64,000 nt of DNA from Methanobrevibacter sp. (GTDB lineage: Archaea > Methanobacteriota > Methanobacteria > Methanobacteriales > Methanobacteriaceae), in NCBI RefSeq assembly GCF_017409525.1, contig NZ_JAFQSO010000013.1, positions 1 through 64,000 of the forward strand, given 5' to 3'. This document shows positions 8,110-17,737 of this stretch, in pieces. Below the pieces are notes generated by a model. That model saw only the letters and a program-made list of their open reading frames with translations, did not search any database and had not been told where the DNA came from. The position numbers and the translations under genes were made by a program. Every line of letters starts with the position of its first letter. Positions within the stretch are counted from its first letter, which is position 1.

Positions 8110-10917
8110 TTAGATATAAGTGAAATCAGTTGGCTTAAGACTTCTCCATTTTTCAACTGCCCAATTGTAGGTAATCCAGTGAAGTTTAATCCACTCATCC
8201 CAATAAACCATATCATACCCATAAGGATTAACTTTCCTTTGCATGGTAGCTTGAGACTTATCAGATAAATCATCCATTGCAGCCATCGAACCAGTTTCAG
8301 CCCAATTCTCAGAGATATCTATATTACGCCAACCATCACCATACCAGGAACAATGCTCAACAGGATAACCATTATCACGTAACCATTTCTCTTCTTTCTT
8401 AACAATCTCTTTCCACTCTTTAGTGGAACAGATTCCATATTCACGGCGGTTTAATCTTTCACGTGCATCCCATACTTCAGCACTAGAATATTTCTGAGGA
8501 TTCTTAACTGCATCAATCAATTCTTTTTTAATTAAACTGAAATCAAGACAATGACTCATTTCATGATACATGGTTTGTCTAACATTACCCCTTTCGGTTT
8601 GAATTCTGTTAAATGAATTAGGCAATATCCTAACTCGCTTATCAGTATATCTAGTATAACCTAAAGTACGTCGTTTATTCTCATTAACAAAGTCAATTCC
8701 CCTTGTTGCGAATTTAAAAATCTCTGGGGCTTCTTTATACATCTTAATGATTTCTTTCAAATCATAAGTACATTTACCGGAGTTGGTATTATCAATATAT
8801 TTTTTAGCTCCAGTATTCTTTGTGAAATAAACATCAAAAGTAATTTCAACATCATGATTAATTGTCTTACCAGTCTTAGTATCAGTATAAGTTAAGTGAT
8901 CTGTAAACTTCTGAGTTGGCCTACCTTTACCATCAACACCACGCTCATAATCCAATCCATAATATGCTGCAACATCTTCAGGAGTTTTCAAGTTATCATA
9001 ATTCAATTCAGATGTTGGTTTGGATTGTTTAGTCTTAGGTTGACTATTAGTTTTTCTTTTACGAGGTTCTTTATAATCTTCACGATATCCTCTGCGGATA
9101 CTGAATCCACGGTCAACCCATTCACGAGTATTGAATTCTTTAAGTAAGGTATCACCATAAGTTTTATCATATAACTCTTTTAACTGTTTATCATCAAGTT
9201 TGTTCTGTGATTTGGCTTCAATAACTTTCTTGGTAGCAGCTAATTCAGCTTTTTTAAATACCACATCAACTTCATATTGGCCATGATTAACAGTATGTAA
9301 ATCTAATTTTTCTGGAGTTCGAATATACCATAATTCTTTATCAGAAACAATTATATGATCTCCACCAGATAATGCTCTTGAATATTTTATATCAGTTTCA
9401 CTAGGGAATGTTTGACCCTCACTATTGGATATGGTTCGGATGCTGTTGAAAGGTTTATCAACATAATAATCTCGGAATTGGATGACTCCTTGTTTTCCTC
9501 TGATTTCTTTACCGATTAATTCTCCAGTTTCTGGATTGAATTCATATCCATATCTGTTTTTGTTTTTGACTTTTTTACTGGACCATTTCAGGACTTCATC
9601 TAAAGCTTCATCTGTTAATGGTAAGTCTTTTTTCAAGTCAGATACTTTTTCATCATATTTGACTTCAGGTAAAGGTTCCGGTTCCGGTTTAGGTTCATCC
9701 GGTTTATGTTTACCAATCGGCTTTTCCTTTTTAGGTTTAGGAGCTGGTTTAGGTTTTGGATGTGCATCATTACCTAAAGCTTTCTTTTTCAATTCATTGA
9801 ATTTCTTTTTAAGAAAAGCTAAACGTTTCTGATGTTTAGCTATTTCCTCTGCAGGAGCATTAGGATTATTCTTCAACCATTCTTCCTGTTTAGGAATATT
9901 ACGTTTATAATTCTCATACTTCTCACGTTCACCCGGACGCAAATTTTTCATCAACTGTTCCCGTGTAGGTTCAGGTAAACCATCTTCAGCAAACCTAATC
10001 TCAGCAGAAGTAGGAGTTAAATTAATAATCGGCGGATTATCCGGAGCATCCTGTTTAGTTTCCCAAACAGTTAAATAAGTACATCTACAAAACGGATGAA
10101 ATGGAGGAAAATGTCCACCTTTAATAAGTTTAACAATATCATGAACTTTTTCTCTTTTAAGTAAACCTGGTGAAAAAACACGAGGTTCATCATTATTAAA
10201 CTTATAAGCATACTCAAGACAAGTAGTGCAAACATCATCATCTTCAGCAGTTAAAAGTTTAACCTGAGTATAACCCTCATTAACATAAGACTGCAACATA
10301 CCAGTATTCTGCATACGACTGGTTTCAGTTTTAGCTATCATTGTAGCTCTTTGACGTGCAGAAAATGGTGAACCATCTAAACGTGTAACACCGGCTTTAG
10401 TTAATGTTCTGGATAAGTTATATGGGTTTTCACCAGTAATAATCCCTTGTAAGATTTTATATTTAACAGTGGAATGTAAATCATTAGTTAAATTTTTAAT
10501 TAAATCAAAATTATAATCTTTAGCTAAGCGGATAGCTTGAATATCCGCATCAGTATAACGGATAGTTTCTCGGATATTATTGTATCCTCTTTTTTTACCA
10601 GCATCGTATATTGCATCTAATAAGTCATCTACTTTCTCATAATGATTATCAAATATAGTATCCCATGCATCTTCTAAGGCATCGAAGATTTCTTTTTCAA
10701 TATCAGCATCTTTCAGGAATAATTGATGGGCTTCTTCACTATCTAACCAGTCAATACTTGCACCTAAATCAGTGTCGATTAGATCAGAAATCATTTGATA
10801 GAATTGTTTTGCATGATTATCTTCCATGCTTTTACTGTCAAATAATTCCCATAAATCCAACTCATTTATTAATAGTTGATTTGTTAATGCGTGACTATCA
10901 GTAGTAAGAGTGGTCAT
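8110..10917 (-). CDS. MuF head protein fused to zinc metalloprotease domain
   Basis: A 935-residue protein. Residues about 150-285 form a MuF/SPP1 gp7-like minor head domain with the paired-cysteine signature CTTC (230-233) and HPFCRC (274-279). Next comes a Pro/Lys/Glu-rich linker (about 385-425). A middle domain (about 430-545) resembles the module that follows MuF in other phages but lacks the HNHP motif seen there. The C-terminal domain carries HEMSH at 785-789, an HExxH zinc site, with ENWAE at 870-874 as likely third ligand (gluzincin type). The start overlaps the portal stop by 4 bp. MuF proteins enter virions, so the protease may be delivered with DNA. Whether the protease processes capsid proteins or acts as a toxin is unknown. 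Confidence 0.85.
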   Translation of the reverse strand: MTTLTTDSHALTNQLLINELDLWELFDSKSMEDNHAKQFYQMISDLIDTDLGASIDWLDSEEAHQLFLKDADIEKEIFDALEDAWDTIFDNHYEKVDDLLDAIYDAGKKRGYNNIRETIRYTDADIQAIRLAKDYNFDLIKNLTNDLHSTVKYKILQGIITGENPYNLSRTLTKAGVTRLDGSPFSARQRATMIAKTETSRMQNTGMLQSYVNEGYTQVKLLTAEDDDVCTTCLEYAYKFNNDEPRVFSPGLLKREKVHDIVKLIKGGHFPPFHPFCRCTYLTVWETKQDAPDNPPIINLTPTSAEIRFAEDGLPEPTREQLMKNLRPGEREKYENYKRNIPKQEEWLKNNPNAPAEEIAKHQKRLAFLKKKFNELKKKALGNDAHPKPKPAPKPKKEKPIGKHKPDEPKPEPEPLPEVKYDEKVSDLKKDLPLTDEALDEVLKWSSKKVKNKNRYGYEFNPETGELIGKEIRGKQGVIQFRDYYVDKPFNSIRTISNSEGQTFPSETDIKYSRALSGGDHIIVSDKELWYIRTPEKLDLHTVNHGQYEVDVVFKKAELAATKKVIEAKSQNKLDDKQLKELYDKTYGDTLLKEFNTREWVDRGFSIRRGYREDYKEPRKRKTNSQPKTKQSKPTSELNYDNLKTPEDVAAYYGLDYERGVDGKGRPTQKFTDHLTYTDTKTGKTINHDVEITFDVYFTKNTGAKKYIDNTNSGKCTYDLKEIIKMYKEAPEIFKFATRGIDFVNENKRRTLGYTRYTDKRVRILPNSFNRIQTERGNVRQTMYHEMSHCLDFSLIKKELIDAVKNPQKYSSAEVWDARERLNRREYGICSTKEWKEIVKKEEKWLRDNGYPVEHCSWYGDGWRNIDISENWAETGSMAAMDDLSDKSQATMQRKVNPYGYDMVYWDEWIKLHWITYNWAVEKWRSLKPTDFTYI

Positions 10918-12248
10918 TTGTATTCATTCCTTATTCTTTCCATGAGTAAAGCTTTCTGTAAATTCTTATTTTCTAATTTTAAGCTTTTTTGCTCTGTATT
11001 GAATAGTTGGTTGACACCGGCTTGGCCGTATCCTAATGGTTCGTTACCCCAATCAACTGGGTCCCATCCATAAGTCTTACGGATTTCATTTACAGTACGT
11101 ATTCCATCACGTATCTGGGTTGATTCAATGTTGGCACGTTTCAATTCATCTTCAATATCCATTTCATTGAATTCAAAGACTTCATCAAAACCATTACTGC
11201 CTAATGCCTTGTTGAATGCAGATTCATAAAACTTGGCCTTGGCGTTCATGACATTTTTGAATTGTTCTTTTTGAGCTTCACCATTACCGCTTCCGAGATT
11301 GGCGGTTTCGATTACACCAATCATTGCAGGTGGAACACGGAATAAACTGATTATCATGTCACGGCACATATTCATCATATTAACATAATCCATATCCTTA
11401 TTATTCACATTAGCAGATTGGTAAGATGCTCCTTTAACGGCTAGCATTCCACCATGCTTATTCACTTGTGATTGGATCATAGCTTGTAAACGTAACAGTT
11501 CAGCATTGAATTCATCATTATTAATATCCTTATCAAAGGATAATATTGCGGTTGGATCAATACCCTCATTCTCCATGAGCTTCTGATTATAATCCAATCC
11601 AAGCCACATCATCAATAATGGTTTTTGGATTTTCTCCAATTTAGATTCACCAAATTTAGATTCACGGAAATTAATGCTTGGTTCGTAGATATGGATTAAT
11701 TCTTCAGGTTCATATCTGATATTTGGTTTGTTCCTGAAACCATACTGGTCAGTATCATCAAACCATCTAAGCAAGCTTGCAGGGACATATTGTAATCCGT
11801 TTATGATATGGTAATTGTTATGGTCGTAATCGAATTCTTCATAGTTGACTTCAATGAAAGTGTCTCCAACTAATTCGAATGAGTTTACGATTTGTTTAAT
11901 GAATACTGGGAATGTTAAACTTGATTGATTAGCTTCTGGGCTATTGAATAAATTTGTAAGGTATCTTACATTATTTACATTAACATGAAATTCATCAGGG
12001 TTGTTTATTTTAAATCCATTAATCAGGAATGTGTCGCTGATTGCGTTTACACAACTGTAGACATATGGATTGTCTTGAGCTTGTTTGAAGAAACCATAAT
12101 GTCCAGCTGTTTTATTTACTGTATTAAATAAGAAATGATAATCACGGACATATTGTTGGAATAAACTATCCGTGTATGGTTTTCGGAGTACTGGCATTAC
12201 AGCATTCCTGAATTTGGATTTTATATTCATGCGAAAATTATCTAACAT
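10914..12248 (-). CDS. Portal protein
   Basis: 444 residues, the usual length for a phage portal. Recognisable portal features are an N-terminal NPYVYSCVNAISDTF segment and a central YVPASLLRWF, then EELIHIYEPSINFRESKFGESKL and PLLMMWLGLDYNQKLMENEG typical of portal proteins with the wing and crown. The C-terminal stem region includes FRVPPAMIGVIETANLGSGN, a common portal motif. A strong AGGAGAATC site precedes the ATG. It forms the dodecameric DNA channel, lies between terminase and MuF, and overlaps the MuF start. Confidence 0.9.
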   Translation of the reverse strand: MLDNFRMNIKSKFRNAVMPVLRKPYTDSLFQQYVRDYHFLFNTVNKTAGHYGFFKQAQDNPYVYSCVNAISDTFLINGFKINNPDEFHVNVNNVRYLTNLFNSPEANQSSLTFPVFIKQIVNSFELVGDTFIEVNYEEFDYDHNNYHIINGLQYVPASLLRWFDDTDQYGFRNKPNIRYEPEELIHIYEPSINFRESKFGESKLEKIQKPLLMMWLGLDYNQKLMENEGIDPTAILSFDKDINNDEFNAELLRLQAMIQSQVNKHGGMLAVKGASYQSANVNNKDMDYVNMMNMCRDMIISLFRVPPAMIGVIETANLGSGNGEAQKEQFKNVMNAKAKFYESAFNKALGSNGFDEVFEFNEMDIEDELKRANIESTQIRDGIRTVNEIRKTYGWDPVDWGNEPLGYGQAGVNQLFNTEQKSLKLENKNLQKALLMERIRNEYK

Positions 12249-12263
12249 AAAAATGATTCTCCT

Positions 12264-13577
12264 TTAAAAGTAGATTACACCTAATGGTGTTGCAGGGGTT
12301 GTTATATTAGCTGGACCATATAGTCCGCCTCTCCACATGTCGGGGCAGTGGTCGTTTATTTTTAATGGTTTGTCTTCACCACGTTGTTGGGCTCTTTTAT
12401 CCCAACTGTAAGTCTGTGCTTGGCTTATGCTATTGACACAGTCTTGATGTATTAAGAATTTATTGTTAGCTATTAAGTCTTGGGTTTTCTTAATATCTTC
12501 ATATGTATCTGGTACATAGGTTTTGATTTTGATTTTAACTCGACTGTCTTTTTGACAAGCCGTTTTTAATGATGCTGCGTCGTGTGGTAGGTAGATGCTA
12601 TTGTTTTCGTTTAATTGGTATTTGTCTTGTAATCTGACAATATCATCGACCCTTTCAGAGTCTGATTGTGCTACTCCAATATCTTCTTTATCGTAGTAGG
12701 TTTCCTCGAGTAAGTAATAGGTGTTGCCTTGATTGAGGTCTCTGTGTATGCCCATTACTCCGAAGGTTGTGACTGTACTGACTCCGTAGTCGCAGCATAA
12801 GTTAATCTCATGAATTTTTTGAGTTTCTGGGAATTCATCTTTCAAGTAATTCCATGTGAAAACATTTGCTTTGGTGTCGAACATGTCATAGATTGCTCCT
12901 TCGGCAATAACCCATTCACCGAGAATGTTTCTTTTGTAGAAGACTTCACTTTTCTGATTAACACGTTTCAATTCTTCCACATATTCCGGTGGTAAGTTTG
13001 GATTATCATCCAAGAGGAACTTCCATGTCTTGACAGTTCCGGCTTTTAATAATTCATGGTCGTTAATGTAATTAGTGAAAATATAATGATAAGGACTGTC
13101 TGGGTTGGTATTCCAGAACATTTTTGCACCGGTATCACTGCAACGTGATACGGCCATCTCTACTGCGGATTGTGGACATCTTGCTATCTCATCAGCATAC
13201 CATCCACCAACACTCATTCCTGCGATGACGTCTACGGCTTTCTCATCATTGAATCCCATGCAATAGCATATTTTATCTTCAATGTATAATTCACCGTCAT
13301 ATTCTTTATATTCATGTGGAATATCTTCGGTGTTCATCATTGCAAGTAATGGATTGATAACATTCCTTTTCAATGATTTTGAAGTTTTTCCACTTATCAA
13401 AAATTCATGGGATTTTGATTCAGCTAAGAATGTTAACCATCTTGCATTGCAGGTGATTGTTTTTCCGGACCTTACTGATCCATGAGCAATGTTAATCCAA
13501 GCATCTGAGTTTTCAAGAAAATTTATGGCTGTTCTTCCGAATTCACCATATTCGAAATAATTCTTAGTTGGTCTCAT
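12264..13577 (-). CDS. Terminase large subunit
   Basis: About 437 residues from ATG (MRPTKNYFEYGEF); a longer reading from 13622 lies inside the small subunit gene and lacks an RBS. The ATPase has Walker A GSVRSGKT (about 33-40) and Walker B GGWYADE (about 124-130), followed by NTNPDSPYHY, a motif common in this family. The RNase H-like nuclease begins at LCCDYGVSTV, with Asp about 263. It cuts concatemeric DNA and pumps it into the prohead through the portal. It overlaps the small subunit by 14 bp. Confidence 0.93.
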   Translation of the reverse strand: MRPTKNYFEYGEFGRTAINFLENSDAWINIAHGSVRSGKTITCNARWLTFLAESKSHEFLISGKTSKSLKRNVINPLLAMMNTEDIPHEYKEYDGELYIEDKICYCMGFNDEKAVDVIAGMSVGGWYADEIARCPQSAVEMAVSRCSDTGAKMFWNTNPDSPYHYIFTNYINDHELLKAGTVKTWKFLLDDNPNLPPEYVEELKRVNQKSEVFYKRNILGEWVIAEGAIYDMFDTKANVFTWNYLKDEFPETQKIHEINLCCDYGVSTVTTFGVMGIHRDLNQGNTYYLLEETYYDKEDIGVAQSDSERVDDIVRLQDKYQLNENNSIYLPHDAASLKTACQKDSRVKIKIKTYVPDTYEDIKKTQDLIANNKFLIHQDCVNSISQAQTYSWDKRAQQRGEDKPLKINDHCPDMWRGGLYGPANITTPATPLGVIYF

Positions 13578-13971
13578 ATTCTCGCCTATGCTTCTCTTTA
13601 CTTGCAGATATGGCATCAGCAAGACCAGTTAAACCTTTGTGAGTAACATCGGCTTCGATTTTATCTCGTTTTCCATACAAGTTTGGATGTCTTCTTTCAA
13701 GCATCCATGCTGCAGCTTGCCAATGTTCCATACTGGCGCTTGTTATTACTTGCTCAAAATTATGCAATGCTTTTGCTTTTGCTTTATCAACACATTCTTT
13801 GAACTTAACAAACTTGGTTCGACCTTTAGCATTCTCTGCTCTGTCAATCCAATTGTAATAAGTTTTTTCAGATATACCTACGTATCCACATGCACCAAGA
13901 ATACTATCCCCATTCTCAATTGCCTCACAAAACTTCTCTTGCAATTCTGGAGTTAATTTAGTCTTAGCCAT
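13564..13971 (-). CDS. Terminase small subunit
   Basis: 135 residues. An N-terminal helix-turn-helix (about 8-50: AIENGDSILGACGYVGISEKTYYNWI) is the DNA-recognition domain typical of small terminases. The middle helices contain the recurrent AKALHNFEQVI and WQAAAWMLERRHPNLYGKRD, a well-known small-terminase signature. It recognises the packaging site and recruits the large subunit encoded immediately downstream. Confidence 0.92.
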   Translation of the reverse strand: MAKTKLTPELQEKFCEAIENGDSILGACGYVGISEKTYYNWIDRAENAKGRTKFVKFKECVDKAKAKALHNFEQVITSASMEHWQAAAWMLERRHPNLYGKRDKIEADVTHKGLTGLADAISASKEKHRREYETN

Positions 13972-14034
13972 AAGGATTACCCTCCTCTTTTTTTTAATAC
14001 TGTAATAACTGAAAATAATAAAAAAAAAATAAAG

Positions 14035-15012
14035 TTAAATTTTCTCCAAGACATTCACTCGGATATGCTCTGCAATGGCCCTCATCAAGTTAGGTGGTAC
14101 ACTATTACCAATACGTTCTTTGACTTGATTATCCGAACCAATCCAATTGAATTCATTATCCTCATATGTGAAAGATTGCAATATGCTTAACTCTTTAACA
14201 TCTAATTCACGATTCTCTTTATAGTGAACTAATTGAGGTTTACGTGTAATGGTTGGACATGGCCTATTCGGTAATAATCTGTAAATATCCCTGGTCTTAG
14301 TTGGGAAGTTAGGAACATCACCACTCTTTTGACCTGGACGTAAATATCTTGCATATCTTGTGATGCTTGAATTATTAGGTTTAATCTTACCCTCCAAATG
14401 TCCAATACTCTGTTTACAGGTTATTGGTTTATTTTGAGGTTTCGGATGTGACGCCGGTATGCCCAAATCTTTACGAACACCAATGAATATCATCCTCTGC
14501 CGACTAGTTGGACAATTATAATATTGGGCATTCATCAGTTTGGCCCTGACATCATAACCTGAGTTTTTCAATTCATGTAGGATGTCTTTGAAGATGATCT
14601 TCATATTACCTTTAACCATACCAGAAACATTTTCCATCACGAATGTCTTTGGATATAATCCACGTAATAATCGGACGTATTCATGGTATAGTTGGTTTTT
14701 GGTATCGCAGAAGTCACGGGCTCCAGCAGTACTGAATCCTTGACATGGTGGTGACCCGTCGAAGAGGTCTAGTTCTCCTGGTATTAATCCAGTTATGTCA
14801 AGGACTTTTTCAACACTTAACTTATGGATGTCACCATAATAGATTGGTGTATTTGGGAAGTTCTTTTGATAAGTTGCTACGGCATGTGTATCCATTTCAA
14901 CTGCTAACAGGACATCATATCCTGCTAGTTTATATCCATATGATGAGCCTCCGCATCCGCTAAATGTTGATATAACCTTAGGTTTCGGAGTAGTCTTGTT
15001 TTGGGATTTCAT
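14035..15012 (-). CDS. DNA (cytosine-5) methyltransferase
   Basis: About 325 residues from ATG at 15012 (MKSQNKTT), which has AGGTG 6 bp upstream; a start at 15042 is possible. All main C5-methyltransferase motifs are visible: I TFSGCGG, IV GSPPCQGFS with the catalytic Cys, VI FVMENVSG, VIII TSRQRMIFIG, and X ERIGNSVPP. The target-recognition region between VIII and X is short. No restriction endonuclease is adjacent, so this looks like an orphan viral methyltransferase protecting viral DNA from host restriction. It overlaps the ParB-like gene by 35 bp. Confidence 0.92.
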   Translation of the reverse strand: MKSQNKTTPKPKVISTFSGCGGSSYGYKLAGYDVLLAVEMDTHAVATYQKNFPNTPIYYGDIHKLSVEKVLDITGLIPGELDLFDGSPPCQGFSTAGARDFCDTKNQLYHEYVRLLRGLYPKTFVMENVSGMVKGNMKIIFKDILHELKNSGYDVRAKLMNAQYYNCPTSRQRMIFIGVRKDLGIPASHPKPQNKPITCKQSIGHLEGKIKPNNSSITRYARYLRPGQKSGDVPNFPTKTRDIYRLLPNRPCPTITRKPQLVHYKENRELDVKELSILQSFTYEDNEFNWIGSDNQVKERIGNSVPPNLMRAIAEHIRVNVLEKI

Positions 15013-15619
15013 ACCCACACCTTGGACAAGTGACTGTTTCAATACCGTCAGCTATGGATTCATCGTATTCTGGTTCGTCTTCAGGGATTATCATATTTGT
15101 GTCTAAGTTGATATCCTCTTCAGTAGTTGTGGAGGTTTCTTCAACAGTAGCCTTTTCATTTAATCCTTGGAAGCCAAGAATATCTTCATTGTTGAATCCT
15201 GTTATGTTTGTGTTGAATCCTGATTCAGTTAAATCATTGAATATTTGGACGAGTTTGTTTCCATCGAATGTTCCCTGTACCTTGGTATTGTTTAATACTA
15301 GGTTGAGGGCTTTTTCCATGTCTTCTGAATCTAATGTGATGTCATTGTCTGGGAATACCCATCCGTATGAATCATTTAACTTCAATAAGTTTAGTTCAGC
15401 ATATAAATCATTGTCGAGGAGGTATTGTTCCCATAATATTTGGAATCTTTGATGTCCTCCGATTATTTGATTTTCATTTTGCAGATTAATTAGTATTGGT
15501 TCAACTATTCCAAAGTTATCAATACTATTTTTTAATCTTGTTTTTTCATCATCTGTGATTGTTCTAGGGTTGTATCCTGCTGGGGATATATCAATGATTT
15601 TTATTTTTTCTATTTGCAT
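14978..15619 (-). CDS. ParB/Srx-fold protein with C-terminal zinc knuckle
   Basis: 213 residues. The N-terminal half is a ParB N-terminal-like nuclease domain (NPRTITDDEKTRLKNSI, FGIVEPILIN, IIGGHQRFQ). The middle is acidic and Thr/Glu-rich. The C-terminus has CPRCGYEIP, half of a zinc knuckle. Such proteins are often paired with DNA methyltransferases in phages, as here, and no ParA is visible, so plasmid partition is unlikely. A GGAGG site precedes the ATG, and a TATA-like TATATA and a perfect 22-bp palindrome lie upstream. Confidence 0.85.
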   Translation of the reverse strand: MQIEKIKIIDISPAGYNPRTITDDEKTRLKNSIDNFGIVEPILINLQNENQIIGGHQRFQILWEQYLLDNDLYAELNLLKLNDSYGWVFPDNDITLDSEDMEKALNLVLNNTKVQGTFDGNKLVQIFNDLTESGFNTNITGFNNEDILGFQGLNEKATVEETSTTTEEDINLDTNMIIPEDEPEYDESIADGIETVTCPRCGYEIPKQDYSET

Positions 15620-15667
15620 TTTAGTTGTCCTCCGATTAAAATATCGATATATACCAAACCCTTATTT

Positions 15668-15689
15668 TCATTAAATCATGATTTAATGA
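15668..15689. promoter_or_regulatory. Perfect 22-bp palindrome upstream of ParB-like gene
   Basis: Each half reads TCATTAAATCA/TGATTTAATGA. It begins 49 bp upstream of the ParB-like start codon, with a TATA-like GGTATATATCG (about 15646-15656) between it and the gene. Position and symmetry suggest an operator or ParB-binding site. Confidence 0.6.
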
Positions 15690-15731
15690 GTATGAAAAAA
15701 ATGTTAGAAAAAAATAATAAAAAATGGATTT

Positions 15732-16157
15732 TTATTTGATTAAGTTAAAGTAAATATTTGAGATGATTGTTATTGCTGTGAAGGCTAAGCCTATGATTAC
15801 TAGTCGGATGTTTGTCCGTTTTTCATTAGCTTTTTCTTTTTCTTCAGCTTGTTTTTTAACAGATTCCTTATAATCTTTAAATTCTTCTTTTTGCTGTTCG
15901 ATTAATTGTTCTTGTAAAGCAATTTGGGTTTCCATTGCTTTTAATCGTAGTTCTAATTCTTTATCATCTGTTTTTGATTGGATTATTACTTGATTAACAT
16001 CATCTGATAGTTTATCTACTTTATCGGTTAGTTTATCTATTTTGTCATTCACTTCATCTATCCTTTGTTCTTTGAATCTTGAACGTTCCGACAATCTTTC
16101 GATTTCACGGGATTGTCCTTGTATTTGTTCTTCGTGCAGGCATTCATGATTTGGCAT
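15732..16157 (-). CDS. Coiled-coil protein with C-terminal membrane anchor
   Basis: About 141 residues from the ATG with AGGTG 6 bp upstream. Residues about 15-110 are a long heptad-rich coiled coil (RIDEVNDKIDKLTDKVDKLS). The last about 22 residues form one transmembrane helix (LVIIGLAFTAITIISNIYF) with a short polar tail. The arrangement resembles XhlA-type hemolysin accessory proteins that sit beside holins in phage lysis cassettes. It is next to a two-helix membrane protein, which supports a lysis-module role by analogy. Confidence 0.65.
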   Translation of the reverse strand: MPNHECLHEEQIQGQSREIERLSERSRFKEQRIDEVNDKIDKLTDKVDKLSDDVNQVIIQSKTDDKELELRLKAMETQIALQEQLIEQQKEEFKDYKESVKKQAEEKEKANEKRTNIRLVIIGLAFTAITIISNIYFNLIK

Positions 16158-16248
16158 GTTCATCACCTGCTTTGGAGATTAGTTTTTCATATTCTCCGGC
16201 TGGGTCAATGTCTTCGATGATGTTTTCATTAGGTTTAACAGTTTTCAT
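16144..16248 (-). CDS. Very small acidic ORF overlapping lysis genes
   Basis: A 34-residue ORF (MKTVKPNENIIEDIDPAGEY...) with a GGTG ribosome site just upstream. It overlaps the end of the holin-like gene and the start of the coiled-coil gene. No recognisable function; coding status is suggested only by the overlapping, coupled arrangement. Confidence 0.35.
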   Translation of the reverse strand: MKTVKPNENIIEDIDPAGEYEKLISKAGDEHAKS

Positions 16249-16555
16249 TTTCATCACCAACTACCGGATCAGCATCATATGTTAATATTTCATTTTCATT
16301 GATAGTTGGATCAACATCATTTTCGAATTCATTTTTATAATCTTCAATTGCTTTTTGTTCAGCTACAACGACACGATGGTCTTCAGTTTTTTGTGCTAGA
16401 ATCCATGTTGCAATTCCTACAATGACTGGTATTGTCCAAACATATTCTTCTGGTATGATTTGTGTTAATCCATCTTTTCCGAGACTTACTATTATCATAG
16501 CTATGAATGCTATTGCTGTTGCTATTTTACTTTTATATTTGAAAGATTCAACCAT
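16235..16555 (-). CDS. Holin-like two-helix membrane protein
   Basis: 106 residues with two predicted transmembrane helices (about 12-29, IATAIAFIAMIIVSLG, and about 41-54, WTIPVIVGIATWILA) separated by a short loop and followed by an acidic cytoplasmic tail. Size and topology match phage holins, which permeabilise the membrane at the end of infection. No pseudomurein endoisopeptidase is visible in this window, so the partner lysin must be elsewhere or unrecognised. Holin identity is an inference. Confidence 0.6.
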   Translation of the reverse strand: MVESFKYKSKIATAIAFIAMIIVSLGKDGLTQIIPEEYVWTIPVIVGIATWILAQKTEDHRVVVAEQKAIEDYKNEFENDVDPTINENEILTYDADPVVGDENENC

Positions 16556-16609
16556 GGTTAATCACTTTAGTTTAGTTTTTTTTCATGAAAAAAAATGAGT
16601 TTGAATTTT

Positions 16610-16743
16610 AAGAGTGGGAGAGTAAATAGCTGATTTAAATGTGGCAGTAAAAAAATACTATTATTGAAATTCGAAAAAGCAAAGTATATGATGTATCTAG
16701 AAACGAAAAAAAATTTTTATTTTATTTTTACTCTCCAACTCTT
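16610..16743. repeat. 17-bp inverted repeat enclosing a 100-bp non-coding insert
   Basis: Arms 16610-16626 and 16727-16743 pair at 16 of 17 positions (AAGAGTGGGAGAGTAAA form). The right arm is followed on the plus strand by eight T. The enclosed 100 bp has only short hairpins (AGTA/TACT) and no ORF. It could be a small structured RNA, a leader element of the holin-like gene, or a protein-binding site. Confidence 0.5.
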
Positions 16744-16779
16744 TTTTTTTGAGGTAATTAAATGATAAGAATAAATATA

Positions 16780-16980
16780 TTATATGATTAGTAACCCGTA
16801 GGGTAAGTCGAATTTGATTCCTGCTGCATAGTTGTAACTAGCACGGGTGATTAGTCCGCATTTGGTACAGTATTCGTAGCTGCGGTCTTCACTTCTTACT
16901 ATTGTTAGTGTCTTGCATTCAGGGCATTTGTCTGTATTTTCGACTTCTTCGATTTCTTCATCGATTTCTTCTTTACACAT
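16780..16980 (-). CDS. Zinc-ribbon protein, TFIIB-type ribbon
   Basis: 66 residues: an acidic N-terminus (EEIDEEIEEVENTD) followed by a four-cysteine ribbon CPEC...CTKC with spacing 2-16-2 and a TFIIB-like pattern (CPECKTLTIVRSEDRSYEYC). No cyclin fold follows. A TATA-like TAATATATAG is about 20-30 bp upstream of the ATG, so it may have its own promoter. A role in late transcription or DNA binding is possible but not shown. Confidence 0.65.
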   Translation of the reverse strand: MCKEEIDEEIEEVENTDKCPECKTLTIVRSEDRSYEYCTKCGLITRASYNYAAGIKFDLPYGLLII

Positions 16981-17100
16981 GTAAATCAGAATTTTTTTTG
17001 GTTTTCATCTATATATTAGTATGTTAGCCGTTCCTCATGACATGGATTATATGCCTATACGGGTAGGTGTATTATAGTGTTGTTAAAAATTAATTTATAT

Positions 17101-17394
17101 TTATTTATCTATTATTGCAATGTATGTATGGTCTTCTTTCACTTCAATGATTAATTTGTAAAAGATATAGAACCAACCGGTTATGTTTATTCGGATTTCA
17201 TCTATGATTATTGGCTTTAAATTGAAATTTTCCAAGTGTTTTTCATATAATCTCCCGTCATGATATACTTTTATTCCGGTCTCACCTAAACTGGGTAAAT
17301 CGATTGTTAACTTTTTCTCCTTATCTTTTATGGTTACCTCTGCATGTCCATCATTCAATTCTGTACTTATTTCCTGTAAACTTATTTTAATCAT
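17101..17394 (-). CDS. Hypothetical protein
   Basis: 97 residues from the ATG (MIKISLQEI) that has AGGAGG 7 bp upstream. The protein is beta-rich with a hydrophobic stretch GWFYIFYKLIIEV near the C-terminus that is too polar around it for a clear membrane helix. It overlaps the preceding gene by 8 bp. No family recognised. Confidence 0.6.
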   Translation of the reverse strand: MIKISLQEISTELNDGHAEVTIKDKEKKLTIDLPSLGETGIKVYHDGRLYEKHLENFNLKPIIIDEIRINITGWFYIFYKLIIEVKEDHTYIAIIDK

Positions 17395-17737
17395 AGTAGG
17401 CCTCCTCATATTCTATGGAGTAGAAGAAATTTTCACTATAATTGATAGTGTATTCGTTTTCGTGTAATTTGAAGATGATTTTATCTGGTTTAATAGCTAT
17501 TTCTTTTAATTCATTTAAATGGAATGTGATGTCTTTTCTTTTTCGGCATCCTGGTAGTCCTGGTATGTCTTGCCATTCGTTATTTGTACATGTTAATTCA
17601 GCCTCATATATTGTGCCGGTTTGACTATAATATTCGGTTAATGTGTTTATTAGACTGTATACTTCAGGGACGGGTTTAATGTCCTCATCCATATATAGTA
17701 ATGGTGGAGTTAATGTTATTCCTTTATATTTTATCAT
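17387..17737 (-). CDS. Hypothetical protein
   Basis: 116 residues, mixed alpha/beta, without membrane segments. It overlaps its neighbours by a few bases on both sides (ATGA upstream), so it is translated as part of the operon. The similar strand pattern near its end (ITFHLNELKEIAIKPDKIIFKL) and in the next protein may reflect a related fold. Function unknown. Confidence 0.6.
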   Translation of the reverse strand: MIKYKGITLTPPLLYMDEDIKPVPEVYSLINTLTEYYSQTGTIYEAELTCTNNEWQDIPGLPGCRKRKDITFHLNELKEIAIKPDKIIFKLHENEYTINYSENFFYSIEYEEAYYD